From Diphasiastrum complanatum (lineage: Eukaryota; Streptophyta; Lycopodiopsida; Lycopodiales; Lycopodiaceae), in contig CM055092.1 in NCBI GenBank assembly GCA_029204225.1, positions 38,263,800 through 38,327,799 of the forward strand: 64,000 bases of DNA, given 5' to 3'. Positions 1 through 10,601 of the stretch are shown piece after piece. Position 1 is the stretch's first letter; the number at the start of each line of letters is the position of its first letter. The notes under the pieces were generated by a model. That model searched no databases and was not told the DNA's origin. It saw only the letters and a list, made by a program, of their open reading frames with translations. Position numbers and translations under genes: made by a program.

Positions 1-205
1 GGCTGTTGGGAACATCATGCTCCCCATGCAACTGGATCTCTCGGCCTTTATACTGAAAGCTGAGGGTGTTCTCCTGATAGTTTCCTGTGGAGGGAAGGAC
101 TAAACCCTGTAGAGCCAATCTCTCCCGAGAACAATGTCTGTTCGATCAGGTGCATTATCTGAAAGTTTATTTGATCTTGGTACCACCTGAATACCAAGAT
201 TTAAC

Positions 206-1656
206 TTACTTACCATAGTTTCCCATATTTTTTTTATCTTCACCCTTAGCTAATGAAACTATGTACCTATGTTGACTAGGTACTTCTGGTAGTTTAAGCT
301 TTTTAACCAGGGTGTGGTTGATGAAATTATGGGTTGCCCCATCATCAACCATGGCTCTTACTGACTGGTTACCAACTTTCCCATGCATACGTACTAGGTC
401 ATGCGGCCCAAAGCTGAAGGGGTCTCGCTAGCATTGCAGAGGTCAGCTGGCAACAGTGTTCATGATCTTCATGATACACTTTGATCTCGGAAGCTGCCGA
501 GTCACTGGGGAAACATACAGTCTGAACAAAATGAACTTGTTTTTTATCTTTCTTATCTTTTTAGTGAAAGGCCCCTTGGGACACTGTCTGACTGTGTGTC
601 CCTTGCCCATACACACAAAGCACAAACGTTCTTGTTTGGCTTTCTCAAAATCATCTGGTTTTAAGGGCTGTATGAGTGAAGGGCGTTTCTGAGGAGCTTC
701 ACCTTTAAATTTATCTTCTTTCTTTCTTTTTAAAAATTTCTTTTTAAATTGAAAGTCTTTCTGAGGAAGCTGCTCAGAAAGTGGTTGCTAGTCTCGCTCT
801 CTTCCTACCCACTGAATCATCATAGATTTGAGCATATCTGAGATCTTGCTCAAGGGTAGTAGGCGAGTTTCTCTGGACCTCTACTTTATATTCATCTTTG
901 AGGCCACGGACAAATCCCCTGATTTTTTGATAGTCATCCATATTTTTAAGTCTTTAAAATTGCCTCTCGATACTGCGAGATATATTGGATGAGGGATTTG
1001 TCCATTACTGTTCTTTCCCAGGCTTCCCAGGCTCTATCAAGTTCATTCTCTGGTAGAAATTCTCTTAGGAAAGCTTCTTCAAAAGCTTTCCATGACCGGG
1101 GAGTCTGCCCAGTCTCCTGGAGATTTAACCACCACTTATAGGCCATAGGCCCTAAAGAAAGACTGGCCTCAATTGCTTGCAAATAGTCAGGGGTCTGTTT
1201 AAGAGCATGAATGTTCTTCCCATTTGCTGAGGAAGGTTTGTAGAATATCTGCATTTCTATCCTTCTCTTCCCCATTAAAAGTAGGAGGCTTTAAATCTTT
1301 AAAAACACTGGGGTGAGACCGTAAAGTCTCACCCGAAACTGATGGAAGTGGAGAAGGGGATAACTGAGAAGTGGAGGGAAGGCTTCCTTTCGCGAGCTCA
1401 AAATCAAGTTTTTGAGTTCAGCGAACGAGTCGTCCACACTGGACTTGAAATTGGCTAATGCCAGCTTCAGTTCATCCACTTCTGTTACCAATTGGAGGAA
1501 CTGCTCCTTGGTAACCAGTTCGTCAAGTTCTTCGGCGAACTGTTCCTGTTCTTCTACTTCCATGGGTTCCTTCCCTTTTCTGTAAGCCAAGGCTTCTGTT
1601 TCAAGTTCGTCGAAGCCTCTCTCCTGGGGTTGATCAGGTCCCTGAGGAGTGGTCAT
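206..1656 (-). pseudogene. gypsy gag and protease remnant (element A)
   Basis: The gag start (ATG at 1654-1656) gives an acidic N-terminus. A frame shift near 1255-1295 separates it from a capsid-like part (946-1275) with the retrotransposon-gag pattern AYKWWLNL...W..FEEAFLREF. A CX2CX4HX4C zinc knuckle (CFVCMGKGHTVRQC) lies at about 580-625. The retropepsin active-site region reads DDGATHNFI at about 315-345; the family usually has DSG or DTG. Gag packages element RNA and the protease cuts the polyprotein. Several breaks make it a pseudogene. Confidence 0.75.
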
Positions 1657-2446
1657 CTTCGAAACTGAAAGAGAGCTACCTTAACTTCTGAAGGAAAAAA
1701 GTCTAAAAGACTAATTTACAACTGTACAAGGGAAAGGAAAGATGACTTAGCTGTTTCTGAGGACTGTACTTCCAAAGAAAGAATGAAGAGGAACCCTTTC
1801 AGCTCTTTTCCCCAAAATTTCAGACCTGCTGTTCCGAAAAATGCCAGTTTGAGGCTTCAAAACGGTACTAAATTTCCCGGTTTTTTGAGGATAGTAGCTC
1901 GCTGGTCTGATTGCAATCCAACTTGTCCACAAAAAGGCAAATCTAAAGTCCAAAAACCCTTCTGAGTTCTGAAATTTCAGAAGTCTCCTACTCGCTGATC
2001 TGGTAGGAATCCTCTTGCTCCAAATCTTTGACGTTGGGGCCCAAAAACTTGTTGAAAAACCAGATTTTCAAAAGCACTGGCAGCGCTGGCCCTGCTCCTC
2101 TTTTTTGGCTTCCAACTCGCTGAGAACCAGTAACTTTTTCCCTGGAAATCGGATGTAGGTCTCTGATTGTACAGCGATGGAGGTGCTGGCTTCTTCCTAC
2201 TCTAATTTCGCTGGAAAAACTACGAAGAATCCTCTGAACTCAGTGAGAAACAGCTGTTTTTTCAGCGAGTTACCTACACTTGGAATCTGACTCCTTGCTA
2301 CTGTGATTTCTCAGTGGAAATCAGAAGTTTGAAGGCTGCTCCTACAGCGATCCTCCTCCTCTATTCCTCTCTGAGAATCTGAGAAACACTTCCTATCTTC
2401 TGATAGCTTTCTCTACTGTTGTCCTGAACTCCCTAGGATGGAGATG
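1657..2446 (-). other. untranslated leader of gypsy element A
   Basis: About 790 bases between the primer site and the gag start hold no convincing reading frame; short frames on both strands show no known motif. The position and lack of coding fit a gypsy 5' leader. Confidence 0.5.
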
Positions 2447-2458
2447 GATCTGATACCA
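2447..2458 (-). promoter_or_regulatory. primer binding site, initiator Met tRNA type (element A)
   Basis: On the minus strand the sequence reads TGGTATCAGATC. The first ten bases match the plant initiator-Met tRNA 3' end used to prime reverse transcription; the last bases are diverged. It lies about 800 bases before the gag start, as expected. Confidence 0.65.
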
Positions 2459-2466
2459 GTGTAATA

Positions 2467-2532
2467 GATCCTAACACCACAGTAGGGCAAACACTAACTG
2501 ATCCTAACACCACAGTAGGGCAAACACTAACT
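2467..2532. repeat. 33-bp tandem duplication at the gypsy/copia junction
   Basis: A 33-base unit (2467-2499) is repeated exactly at 2500-2532, directly between the gypsy primer site and the interrupted copia coding sequence. The unit keeps frame, so a SVCPTVVLG-like string appears twice in the minus-strand reading. It may be all that remains of a very short LTR, or a local duplication at the insertion point. Confidence 0.85.
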
Positions 2533-4006
2533 GAACCTCCATTAGATTTGGTGCTAGCAATATGCACATCCGAGTGTATGAGTTCAAGAGGATGAGATGA
2601 CTTTGTGATGGAGTTAGGAAACATCTTCTTATGTGCCTTGGAAGCACAAGCTTCACAAATCTTGTCTTCCTTCCCAATAGACCTTGGTAGGCCTAAAGCA
2701 TACTCCTCCTTGACATGTCCAAGTCTTTTCTGCCATAAAGTAAAGGTAGATATTTTGTTCTTCTCGGCCAACATGACAACATTAGTATCCACAAATGCAT
2801 CCAACTTATAAAGTTTGCTAAGTCTAGTGCCCTTAGCCACTATCTTACCCTTCTTCTTGATGAAATATTCATTTGAAGCAAAGTCAACATTGAAACCATT
2901 GTCTACCATTTGGCCAACACTTAGTAGATTCTTTGTTATTGTAGGAATGTACAAAACACCTGTTGATCTTTTTGGAAGATCCTAAGCAAAGGAGAATGCT
3001 ACCAACTCCTTAAATCTTACAAGATTCATCATTTGCTGTATAGATGGAGTTTATAGGTCCATCATAAGATAAGAGAGAAGAGAAAAACTCCCTTTTGCTA
3101 GTCATGTGTGAACTAGCATTCGAGTCAATCCACCAAGGATCTTCTCCTTTGAAGCTTGTTGAAGAAAATATGGACATCATGAGAGAGTCCTCATGTGAAC
3201 TCTCCTCCTCCTCCTCTTTTTTGCTCATGTTGACTTGGCTTTGATCTTGCTTCCTCTTGAAGCATTCTGAGGCATAATGTCCCATCTTGCTACAATAGTA
3301 GCACTTCACCTTGGATTTGTCCTTCTTGACTTTGGTGGTGATGGAGATGCCTTTGAGGGTCCTTCTTGATCCTCAAGCTTTGTTAAAGCCTTTTTGAATG
3401 TTGATCCTTTGCCTTTGGATTTCCCTTTGCCTTTGGTAAAGACATCTTGGTCATCTCCACCTTGGATGGAAAGCCTATCCATCCTCTCTTGCATTTGGCT
3501 CCTTCTTGACTCCTCGGCCATGAGTGTGCCTTGGAGCTCTTCAAGTATGGGTAGCTTACCCATAATTGTATATGCCTGAACCAAATTGTCAAACTCAAAG
3601 CTTAGTCCATTCAATATGAGTTGAACAAGCTCTTCATCCTTGATAGGATCACCTATGAAGGCTAGCTCTTTGTTCATTTCCTTCACTCTTAAGACAAAAG
3701 TATGTGCACTCTCTCCTTTCTTTTGATAGCTTCTATAGATTTGACTCTTCAAAGCTAACATCCTAGTTTGGTTCTTGGATTCATAGACCTTTTTCAAAGT
3801 CTCCCAAGCATCTTGAGCCGAAGTGCAATCTCCTACCTCTCTTAAGAGTTCATTTGCAACATTCATTTTTATACAATGTAGTGCAATATTGCACCTCTTG
3901 TTGTATTTGGCTTTTTCTTGAGAATGAATAGGTTCATCCTCCTTACCATTTACAATCTCCATTAGATCTTGCATGATCATGATGGATTTCATTCTAACTT
4001 TCCATA
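2533..4006 (-). pseudogene. Ty1/copia gag-protease-preintegrase remnant (element B)
   Basis: From right to left: a gag of the UBN2 type (3306-4019) with the patterns AWETLKKVYES and LNGLSFEFDNLV and a lysine-rich tail; a frame shift; a zinc knuckle CYYCSKMGHYASEC; the protease site WWIDSNASSHMT, in which the usual DSG reads DSN; another frame shift; then a GAG-pre-integrase domain (WQKRLGHV, later CEACASKAHK) ending at HSDV...TKSNGG, the start of the integrase core. Integrase, RT and RNase H are missing because gypsy element A interrupts here. At its right end the first codons of the open frame come from the adjoining LTR, so the true gag start is lost. Confidence 0.85.
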
Positions 4007-4283
4007 TGCTAGAAATCAATGATAAACTTCATTGTTACACTTCTTAGTTATTGTTCTCGATGTACTTTATTATTGATAGCTATTACCAGCTGTAACTAGC
4101 CATAGGCTAGTCTAGTAGTCTACTCCTAAGTTTTCTTTCTCTCTATCAAGGTTCAGGGTTTATATGTACATTTTATATTCAGTGTGAAGTGTGTGATTGA
4201 GTGATATTGCGTGTTCTTCTTCTGCCTCCCTATTGGTGATTGCTTATGGTGAATGCTTGATGTTGCATATCTAATTCTGGACA
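4007..4283 (+). repeat. copia LTR (family also at 11228, 31963 and 34582), plus orientation
   Basis: This 277-bp sequence starts TGCTAGAAATCAATG and ends TTCTGGACA. It matches in reverse complement the LTRs at 34582-34847 and 11228-11550. The usual TGTTAG start has become TGCTAG. It separates copia B from gypsy C, whose integrase C-terminus it cuts. Confidence 0.85.
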
Positions 4284-4295
4284 TGGTATCAGAGC
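4284..4295 (+). promoter_or_regulatory. primer binding site, initiator Met tRNA type
   Basis: TGGTATCAGAGC directly follows the LTR end, as in an intact copia 5' end. The expected internal region does not follow: gypsy integrase sequence resumes at once on the other strand, so only LTR and primer site survive. Confidence 0.8.
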
Positions 4296-5197
4296 TTTAG
4301 AATATTTTGATATCCTAAGATGTACATAGTCATCAATTTTAAAATCGCTTGGAGATCTCTTAAGATCGGTATAGTGTTTAGCTCTATCCTGAGCACTTCG
4401 GATACTATTGTTAGCCAATTGCAACATCTCTTACATATCATGCAAAAAATCAGCAACCTTCTGGATCTTCACAGACTTCGTCTCAACATTTACTGGAGAT
4501 CTAGGTTGAAAATCGTACAATCTTCCCAATGAGATTGCATGTGACAAACATACGTCCTCAAAATATCTTCATATTTTAACTAGTCCTTTATGTCTGCCCA
4601 TCTGATTCAGGATGATCAAAAGAACTTAAACTCAAAGAAGTTTCTAGTTTATGGAATACTGCTGAACAAAAGTGACCTGTAAATTTAGGATCTCTATCAC
4701 TAACAATGTCACTGGGCAGACCATACAACCGAAATAATCTTTCAACAAAGATTCGGGTTAATTTAGAAGCCTTTATAGCTGACTTGACTGGTATGAATGC
4801 AGTAACTTAGTTAACTGATCTACTACAACCCAAATAGAATCATTTTGTCGTTGGGTCTTCGGAAGTCCAACTACAAAATCCATAGATATGCTTTTCCATT
4901 TCTTATCGGGGATATCTAACGGATGCAACAAATCACCAGCCTTATGGCGTTCAGCCTTTGCTAGTTGACATGGTTTGCATTTAACAACATATGACTCGAC
5001 ATATGGCTTGAGCTTTGGCCAATAAAATTCCCTCTTAACCAAGTCTAGAGTCATGTGTATACTGGGATGTCCTGCACAGGGTATGTCTTGACATTCAAAC
5101 AAAATCTTACGTTTGAGCTCATCATCACCAGGTACACAAACTTTTCCATTTCGAAATAGTAATTCATCTTGAAAGGTTAACTATTCCACTGTTTTTC
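4296..5197 (-). pseudogene. gypsy integrase remnant (element C)
   Basis: The minus strand encodes an H2C2 zinc finger (CAGHPSIH ... CKPCQLAKAERHK), the integrase core start SMDFVVGLP with the first catalytic Asp, a DRDPKFTGHF block near 4680-4710 with the second, HPESDGQT near 4590-4610 with the Glu, and a C-terminal DRAKHYTDLKR...DFKIDDYV piece cut by the LTR at about 4295. Integrase inserts the element cDNA. Frame shifts break it. A closely related stretch occurs at 48594-48950. Confidence 0.85.
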
Positions 5198-6456
5198 TTA
5201 TCTGGCCTGGAAAATGTTCCAAATGTGACAAAAATGATAGTCTAATTCATATTTTCCTCTCAACGAAAGATATAGAACCATAGAAATCTGGGTGAATGAC
5301 AACTCGTTCAATTCACCGATCCGACTAAGAGCATTTGCAACTTGATTAGGGCTGCCTCTTATGTAACGGATTTCATGATCGAATTCTTGCATCAATTTAG
5401 CCCATCGAGCTTTCCATACAAGTAGTGTCTCCAGGTTTTAAGTGCATGGATTACAGCAAACAATTCCTTCTCCTACGTAGTATAACGCAACTGAGGACTA
5501 GTGAATTTTTTGCTCTCAAACGCTAGTGGCCTATCCATTTGTAATAGAACCGCTCCAACTACAACATCACTTGCATCCGTTCTCACGACGTAAGGTAAAT
5601 TTGGATTTGCAATTTTTAACACGGGAGATGAAACAATCATTGTTTTAAGTTTCTCAAAACATTGATTTAATTCCTTGTTCCAAACAACAGGCAGACTAGG
5701 TTGATTCCTCTTTTTCTTTTTATTAACAAACCCTTTTGTCAGATTATTTATTGGTGTTGCTACATTAGCATAATCCTCAATAAATTTTTTGAAAAAAAGT
5801 GTAAAACCTAAAAATGACTTTACTTGCCTCACAATTCCTGGAATTGGCCACTCAATCACAATCTTGATTTTATCCTCGTCAATCTTGATCCCATTTACTG
5901 TGATCTTATAACCAAGATAAAGCAACTCTTGCTTAAAGAATTCACACTTAGACTCTTTCGCGTAGAGTAACTCCCGACAGAGTTTCATCAAGATGATTTT
6001 TAAGTGTTCTACACCACCAAGGATTTACTGTAAACAAGAATGTCGTCTAAGAATACAACCACAAACTTCCCCAAATATGGACAAAACAAATCGTTCATCA
6101 TTTGTTGGAACGTTGCTGGTGCATTCATTAATCCAAATGGCAACACTAAGAATTCATAATGACCAAATCTAGAAAGAAATCACGTCTTTTGGACATCTTC
6201 TGACTTAATTCTTATTTGATGGTACCATGTCCTGAGATCTATCTTGGTGAAATACTGAGCTTCACCCAAGCGATCTACAAGGTCATCCATCCTAAGTAAT
6301 GGATATTTATTTTGATAGTCACTTTATTAAGACTCTTGTAATCCACACACATCTGGAAACCTCCATCTTTCTTTGCTTTAAGAAAAACATGAGCGCCCCA
6401 TGGTGATTTACTAAGTTGTATATGTCCCATCCTCAGTTTTCTATTTGATTTGAAAT
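5198..6456 (-). pseudogene. gypsy reverse transcriptase and RNase H remnant (element C)
   Basis: Minus-strand reading shows the RT thumb and RNase H start (LLYLGYKIT, VKSFLGFT, VVRTDASDVVVGAVLLQM, LAFESKKFTSPQLRYTT). Near 6030-6060 the catalytic FLDDILVY motif (YxDD family) is visible in another frame. The end of RNase H (DHEIRYIRGSPNQVANALSR) is at 5300-5395. Stops and shifts interrupt it. Confidence 0.85.
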
Positions 6457-8180
6457 CTATGTCTCCTCTTTCTGAGAGAACCTATCAGGTTTTCTAGAGA
6501 CAGGTTGACTTCTTGGAATTAACTCAAATCTGTGGTCTACTGACCTAGATGGTGGTAAACCATGAGGTAATTCAAATGGAAAAACATCCCTATTTATGAT
6601 ATGTTCTTTCACTGCTTGTTCATGATCTAAATTTACTAAGTTAAGAATTGTTGAGAATTCACAACTATTTAGATTCATTTCAAGAACATCCATAATTGGA
6701 ATAGCACATATTGAAAAAGCTTTAGAATAATCCAATGTTTTCATTTCATTAACTGTAGAAATCTGATCCAACGGACGTACAAAATTACTGCCAAATAATG
6801 TAAGTACCTTATCATCCTCCTTGAAATTGAGAACATGCTTCTCGAAATCAATTAACAGAGAAGGCGATTTACTAAATAACCATTCATAACCTAAGATTAA
6901 ATTGGTACGGGCTAAGTCGAAAGCATGAAAATTAACTAATTCTGTGTGTCCTTGCATCAAAACTAGGAGCTTTGAGACTTTTACATTCCAAGTCTCCAAC
7001 TCTGCTCCTGAAGCTAGATAAACTTTATATCTATGATTTGATGGCTTCAGTTTCCAAGCTGAGTTTCTGCACAAGATGAGAATCAATAAAATTATGAAAT
7101 GAACCACTGTCCAATAAAATACTCCCTTCTTGATCTTTAATTGTGCCAATTAAATGGAAAAGTTCATTAGGCAAGAAAAAAGTAGTACTAAAAGAACATT
7201 CACACTCAGAATCGGTCAGATTAATTTCCAAAGTCTTACCATTGCCTCCTGGGATCTCAATCATGTGAGCAGACACTTTCTTCCTTTCTGGACAAAATAT
7301 CAGCATATGTGCAGGCTTCTTACAGACGAAACATAAGTTCTCTTTCTTAGCCTTTTCCCGGGACATAGATTTCTTAAATCTCTTTCTCTTCGGCTTCTTG
7401 GATTCTGATGCTGCTTGATCTAATTTGTCAAAATATTTTGCTTGGTCTGGACTGCGCTTATTACCCTTCTTGGTTTTCAAAGTGGTTGGAATTTGTGCAA
7501 CCTACTTCATGGATGCCACCACTGTGGAATCATATGCTTTCGCAATCCGAAACACATCCTCGTGGTTTTGAAGCACATTTCACCTGTATTTGTTCTGATA
7601 GTCGGCTGGCAAACCTAGGACAAATTGTCAAAGTGCCAACTTCGCATCGAATGATGGAACCCTATTACATAGGTCCATGAATTCCTGGATATAAGAGTCT
7701 AAACTCTTTGTACCCCTCCTGTAGTTCATGAACTTCAGGTAGTAGTCAACATCATTAGCAACTATGAAAACTTTTTTGAAAACTTCCACAAACGCATCCC
7801 AAGTAGTTGGCTTTACCAATAAATCTTGCTACCACGATGACACTTTGCCACGTAAGAACAACACGACACTTTCAATTTTCTTCTCATCAGGAACACCGTG
7901 CAAATTGAGGTAACTACTCCACTTGGTCAGCCAGTCCTCGACGACTTCAATTTCAATTTTTTTCTCATCAGGAACACCGTGCAGATTGAGATAACTACTC
8001 CACTTGGTCAGCTAGTCCTCGACACTTTCAATTTTCTTCTCCTTCTTCTCCCTCACATACACCTCCTGTTGAAAACTGAGATTGGGTGAAGACATCAATT
8101 TGACATGGTTCAATAGAATCTCCATTTGCTGATCTCTCATCAGATTACGATTAATGAAAAGCACCACCTCCCCAAACTTG
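6457..8180 (-). pseudogene. gypsy gag and protease remnant (element C)
   Basis: Gag capsid sequence with a SWWQDLL-type stretch and AFVEVFKKVFI lies at 7628-7870. The zinc knuckle CFVCKKPAHMLIFC is near 7310-7350 and the protease site LLDSGSFHNFID near 7070-7110. After a frame shift the protease C-half and the linker to RT (LPHGLPPSRSVDHRFELIP) continue to 6457. The gag carries an in-frame 81-bp duplication at 7881-8042. Confidence 0.8.
7881..8042 (-). repeat. 81-bp in-frame tandem duplication inside gypsy gag
   Basis: The stretch starting TTCTCATCAGGAACACC on the plus strand occurs at 7881 and again at 7962, a period of 81 bases (27 codons), with a few differences. The minus strand repeats a block containing VEDWLTKWSSYLNLHGVP. 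Being a multiple of three, it keeps the gag frame. Confidence 0.85.
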
Positions 8181-8188
8181 TAAGCCTT

Positions 8189-8200
8189 GCTCTGATACCA
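8189..8200 (-). promoter_or_regulatory. primer binding site of gypsy element C
   Basis: The minus strand reads TGGTATCAGAGC, preceded by CTTATAG, the LTR end. The same arrangement is repeated at 49794-49805 in the second copy of this element. Confidence 0.85.
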
Positions 8201-8506
8201 CTATAAGGAAAGCTCCTTAGATCCTGTTTACAAATCACAAACACAATGGATAACACACTATGGAGAAACCACCCAACCAAGTAGAAGCATCCAATCAAAC
8301 TCTAAAAGCTTCACCCCCAAGCCAAGGAACAAGAAACATGAATGTAGAGTGAGAGCCTAACAATGAATCCACAACCATAATGAGGAGTAGGGCGAGTTTG
8401 GACCCAGTATATAGAGCCAAAAGCATCCTGGGCACATAGCCATTCATAGCCCTAAGTTCTCTATACATATATTCACCTAGAATAGAGTCCTAAGCATGGA
8501 CCAACT
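8201..8506 (-). repeat. partial 5' LTR of gypsy element C
   Basis: Sequence next to the primer site aligns with 49806-49955, defining it as the LTR of the same family. It is cut at 8506 by the copia mini-element. The five bases before the cut (CAACT, 8502-8506) are a candidate target duplication, but the matching copy was not found. Confidence 0.7.
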
Positions 8507-8868
8507 TGTTAAAAATTCACAATTCTAGCTTGACTAGTTTTGGTCATATGACTTGTAAATAGTTAGATAGTCATGATGTGGCTTGTCACACGTGCCAAAT
8601 AGCATAGGATTCCATTCATAAGGATGTTCTCAAGTTGACCTAAGTGATAGAACCTTTGGAATGAGTCCAAATCATGCTTAGATACAAGAGAGAAAAAGTA
8701 GGAGCTATTTTTGATAATTTTACATTGTTGATGGATCTCCAAGATTTCAACCCTAACTTGGTAGGGATGAAAGATCCACCAAAATTAGCATTAGGGATAG
8801 GTTTAGGGATACTTATACAATTGCTCTTTATGTTCATGATTGTTTGAGTTCTTGTGATTACTAATCAT
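8507..8868 (+). repeat. 5' LTR (truncated) of copia mini-element E
   Basis: Begins TGTTAAAAATTCACAATTC and matches the repeat at 9726 to about GATTACTAATCAT. It then switches abruptly to the RT linker coding sequence. It contains a TCACACGTGCC motif at about 8586. Confidence 0.8.
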
Positions 8869-8889
8869 CTTGATCTCGAGGAGGAGCTC

Positions 8890-9711
8890 ATGGAGGAGCA
8901 AGCACCAAACCCACCTATCACACCAAGGAGATCTTCAAGGGCAAAAGTGGAGCCATCAAGGCTCACATATGAAGGCAAAGGGCAGCAAGTTGAGGATTTA
9001 TCTAGTTTTGAAGAACCATCTAATGTTAAAGGAGCATTGAACTCCAAAAAATGGTATAAAGCTATGTTGGATGAGTATAATGCCTTGATTGAGAATGAAA
9101 CTTGGTTGCTTGTTCATAGACCCCAAAGGAATGTAATAGGATGCAAGTGGGTCTTCAAGCTTAAGTTGAATGCAAATGGAAGTGTTAACAAACATAAAGC
9201 AAGATTAGTTGCAAAAGGTTATGTTCAAGAGAGAGGGATAGACTATGAGAAAACTTTTGCACTGATGGCCAAGATGGTCTCAATAAGGCTAATCATTATA
9301 GGAGAAGGTGTGGTTTCATGGCTTTCCAAAAAGCAAGAAACTATATCTCTATCTTCAACTGAGGCCGAGTACAAAGCTTTGACAACCACTACAAAGGAGG
9401 TACTTTGGATCAAGAGATTATTGGTGGAGCTAGAGATCATGGATTCAGAGGAGGCACCAATTATTTACAATGACAATATATCATCCCAACACCTTGCATC
9501 TAACCCAATCTTCCATGCAAGATCTAAGCACATTGAGATATGCCATCACTTTGTGAGAGAAATGGTGCAAGCCAAGGAGATTGCATTGGAGCATGTTCCA
9601 AGCAATGAATGTGTAGCTGATCTACTTACTAAACCACTTCAAAAGACACCTTTTATGAAGTTCATATCATCACTTGGAGTGATTAGTAAAGCAATGATTG
9701 AACCAAGCTAG
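8890..9711 (+). CDS. fused copia RT N-terminus / RNase H C-terminus, open frame
   Basis: The frame is open from 8854; the first ATG is at 8890, giving 273 residues. The N-terminal half holds the copia linker (TPRRSSRAKVEPSRLTYEG) and the first RT block (WYKAMLDEYNALIENETW, GCKWVFKLK, KHKARLVAKGY, DYEKTFA). Near residue 138 it jumps to the end of RNase H (WLSKKQETISLSSTEAEYKAL, HARSKHIEICHHFVRE, ADLLTKPLQKTPF). The catalytic RT core with YVDD and the start of RNase H are missing, so no polymerase activity is expected. The frame stays open across the join. It is probably a deletion product of the parent pol, kept open by youth or chance. Confidence 0.8.
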   Translation: MEEQAPNPPITPRRSSRAKVEPSRLTYEGKGQQVEDLSSFEEPSNVKGALNSKKWYKAMLDEYNALIENETWLLVHRPQRNVIGCKWVFKLKLNANGSVNKHKARLVAKGYVQERGIDYEKTFALMAKMVSIRLIIIGEGVVSWLSKKQETISLSSTEAEYKALTTTTKEVLWIKRLLVELEIMDSEEAPIIYNDNISSQHLASNPIFHARSKHIEICHHFVREMVQAKEIALEHVPSNECVADLLTKPLQKTPFMKFISSLGVISKAMIEPS

Positions 9712-9725
9712 ATAGAGAGGAGGAG

Positions 9726-10195
9726 TGTTAAAAATTCACAATTCTAGCTTGACTAGTTTTGGTCATATGACTTGTAAATAGTTAGACGGTCATGATGCAG
9801 CTTGTCACACGTGCCAAATAGCATAGGATTCCATTCATAAGGATGTTCTCAAGTTGACCTAAGTGATAGAACCTTTGGAATGAGTCCAAATCATGCTTAG
9901 ATACAAGAGAGAAAAAGTAGGAGCTATTTTTGGTAATTTTTACATTGTTGAGAGATCTCCAAGATTCCAACCCTAACTTGGTAGGGATGAAAGATCCACC
10001 AAAATTAGCATTAGGGATAGGTTTAGGGCTACTCATACCTGCCCAAAACCATGATGGATCATGTATATATAGGTGATGATCTCTCACCAAAATCAATCAA
10101 GCAATTTCATGATTTTTCTCTCATATTGGTGCAACTGCTCTCTATGTTCATAATTGTTTGAGTTCTTGTGATTACTAATCATTATAGGATTGAAT
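9726..10195 (+). repeat. 3' LTR of copia mini-element E (right end not fixed)
   Basis: Follows the polypurine tract and matches the left LTR, adding about 80 bases around 10030-10110, including a TATA-like TATATATAGG at about 10063. LTR-like sequence seems to continue to about 11080, where a leader and a gag start follow, so this LTR may also act as the 5' LTR of a second, joined element. Confidence 0.7.
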
Positions 10196-10235
10196 ATGGG
10201 TCTGGTGTGCAGTAGTCAGACTATGGGAGGCCATA

Positions 10236-10253
10236 CTTTCACACGTGTGAAAG
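10236..10253. repeat. 18-bp perfect palindrome with ACACGTGT core
   Basis: CTTTCACACGTGTGAAAG equals its own reverse complement. The core CACGTG is a plant G-box. Related copies lie near 8586, 24948, 41015, 41385, 41638 and 41860, several of them in LTR or LTR-like DNA. Confidence 0.9.
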
Positions 10254-10601
10254 CTTCTTCAAGTATTTGGGCCATTTAGTGAGGTCCAAGCATAGATTAT
10301 TGATGGATTTTGATGGTTCAACTTGTGCTAACCTTATGAAATCATAATCTATTGTTTCCCTCATCATTTCAAGTGTTTTAGGATCCTTATTTGTTGTAAT
10401 TTTTAGAGCCTAAATGTTGGAATGAGCTAAATCCTTGCTTTTCATTCAATTTGCTCACAATTTTTGATCTAAATCTTGTGTAGATTGGATCTTAGCATCT
10501 AGCATTGATTCTAGAACTCAAAGTGAGTCAAATACATTGGAGATTGGTGTTGTGTGACTTCATTTGCAAGTGTTTAGGTGTCTAAAACCAGAGGCAAAGT
10601 T

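Larger units (their letters stand above)
1..2458 (-). mobile_element. Ty3/gypsy retrotransposon A, 5' part (runs off the left edge)
   Basis: Reading on the minus strand, the order is primer site (2447-2458), untranslated leader, gag, zinc knuckle and aspartic protease, which is the order of a Ty3/gypsy element. RT, RNase H and integrase would lie beyond the left edge. The element sits inside a minus-strand copia element: copia pre-integrase coding is cut at about 2533 just after a TKSNGG motif. No typical long 5' LTR is visible between the primer site and the copia sequence, only a duplicated 33-bp unit. Confidence 0.75.
8507..10195 (+). mobile_element. internally deleted copia mini-element (element E)
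   Basis: Two direct repeats, 8507-8868 and 9726-10195 onward, both start TGTTAAAAATTCACAATTC and are nearly identical. They flank one coding frame (8890-9711) and a polypurine tract (GAGAGGAGGAG, ending at 9725). The left repeat lacks about 80 bases present in the right one and runs straight into RT coding, so gag, protease, integrase, the primer site and the end of the 5' LTR are all deleted. Confidence 0.8.

Noticed and set aside
1747-1965. Overlapping short frames on both strands in the gypsy leader
   Set aside because: No motif, no partner copy, and they lie in the untranslated leader of element A.
7898-8089. Plus-strand frame with two TTPLGQPVLD-like units
   Set aside because: It is antisense to the duplicated gypsy gag; the minus-strand reading explains it.
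8854-8889. Start of the fused RT/RNase H frame at 8854
   Set aside because: The codon there is GTG and still in LTR sequence; the first ATG is at 8890.
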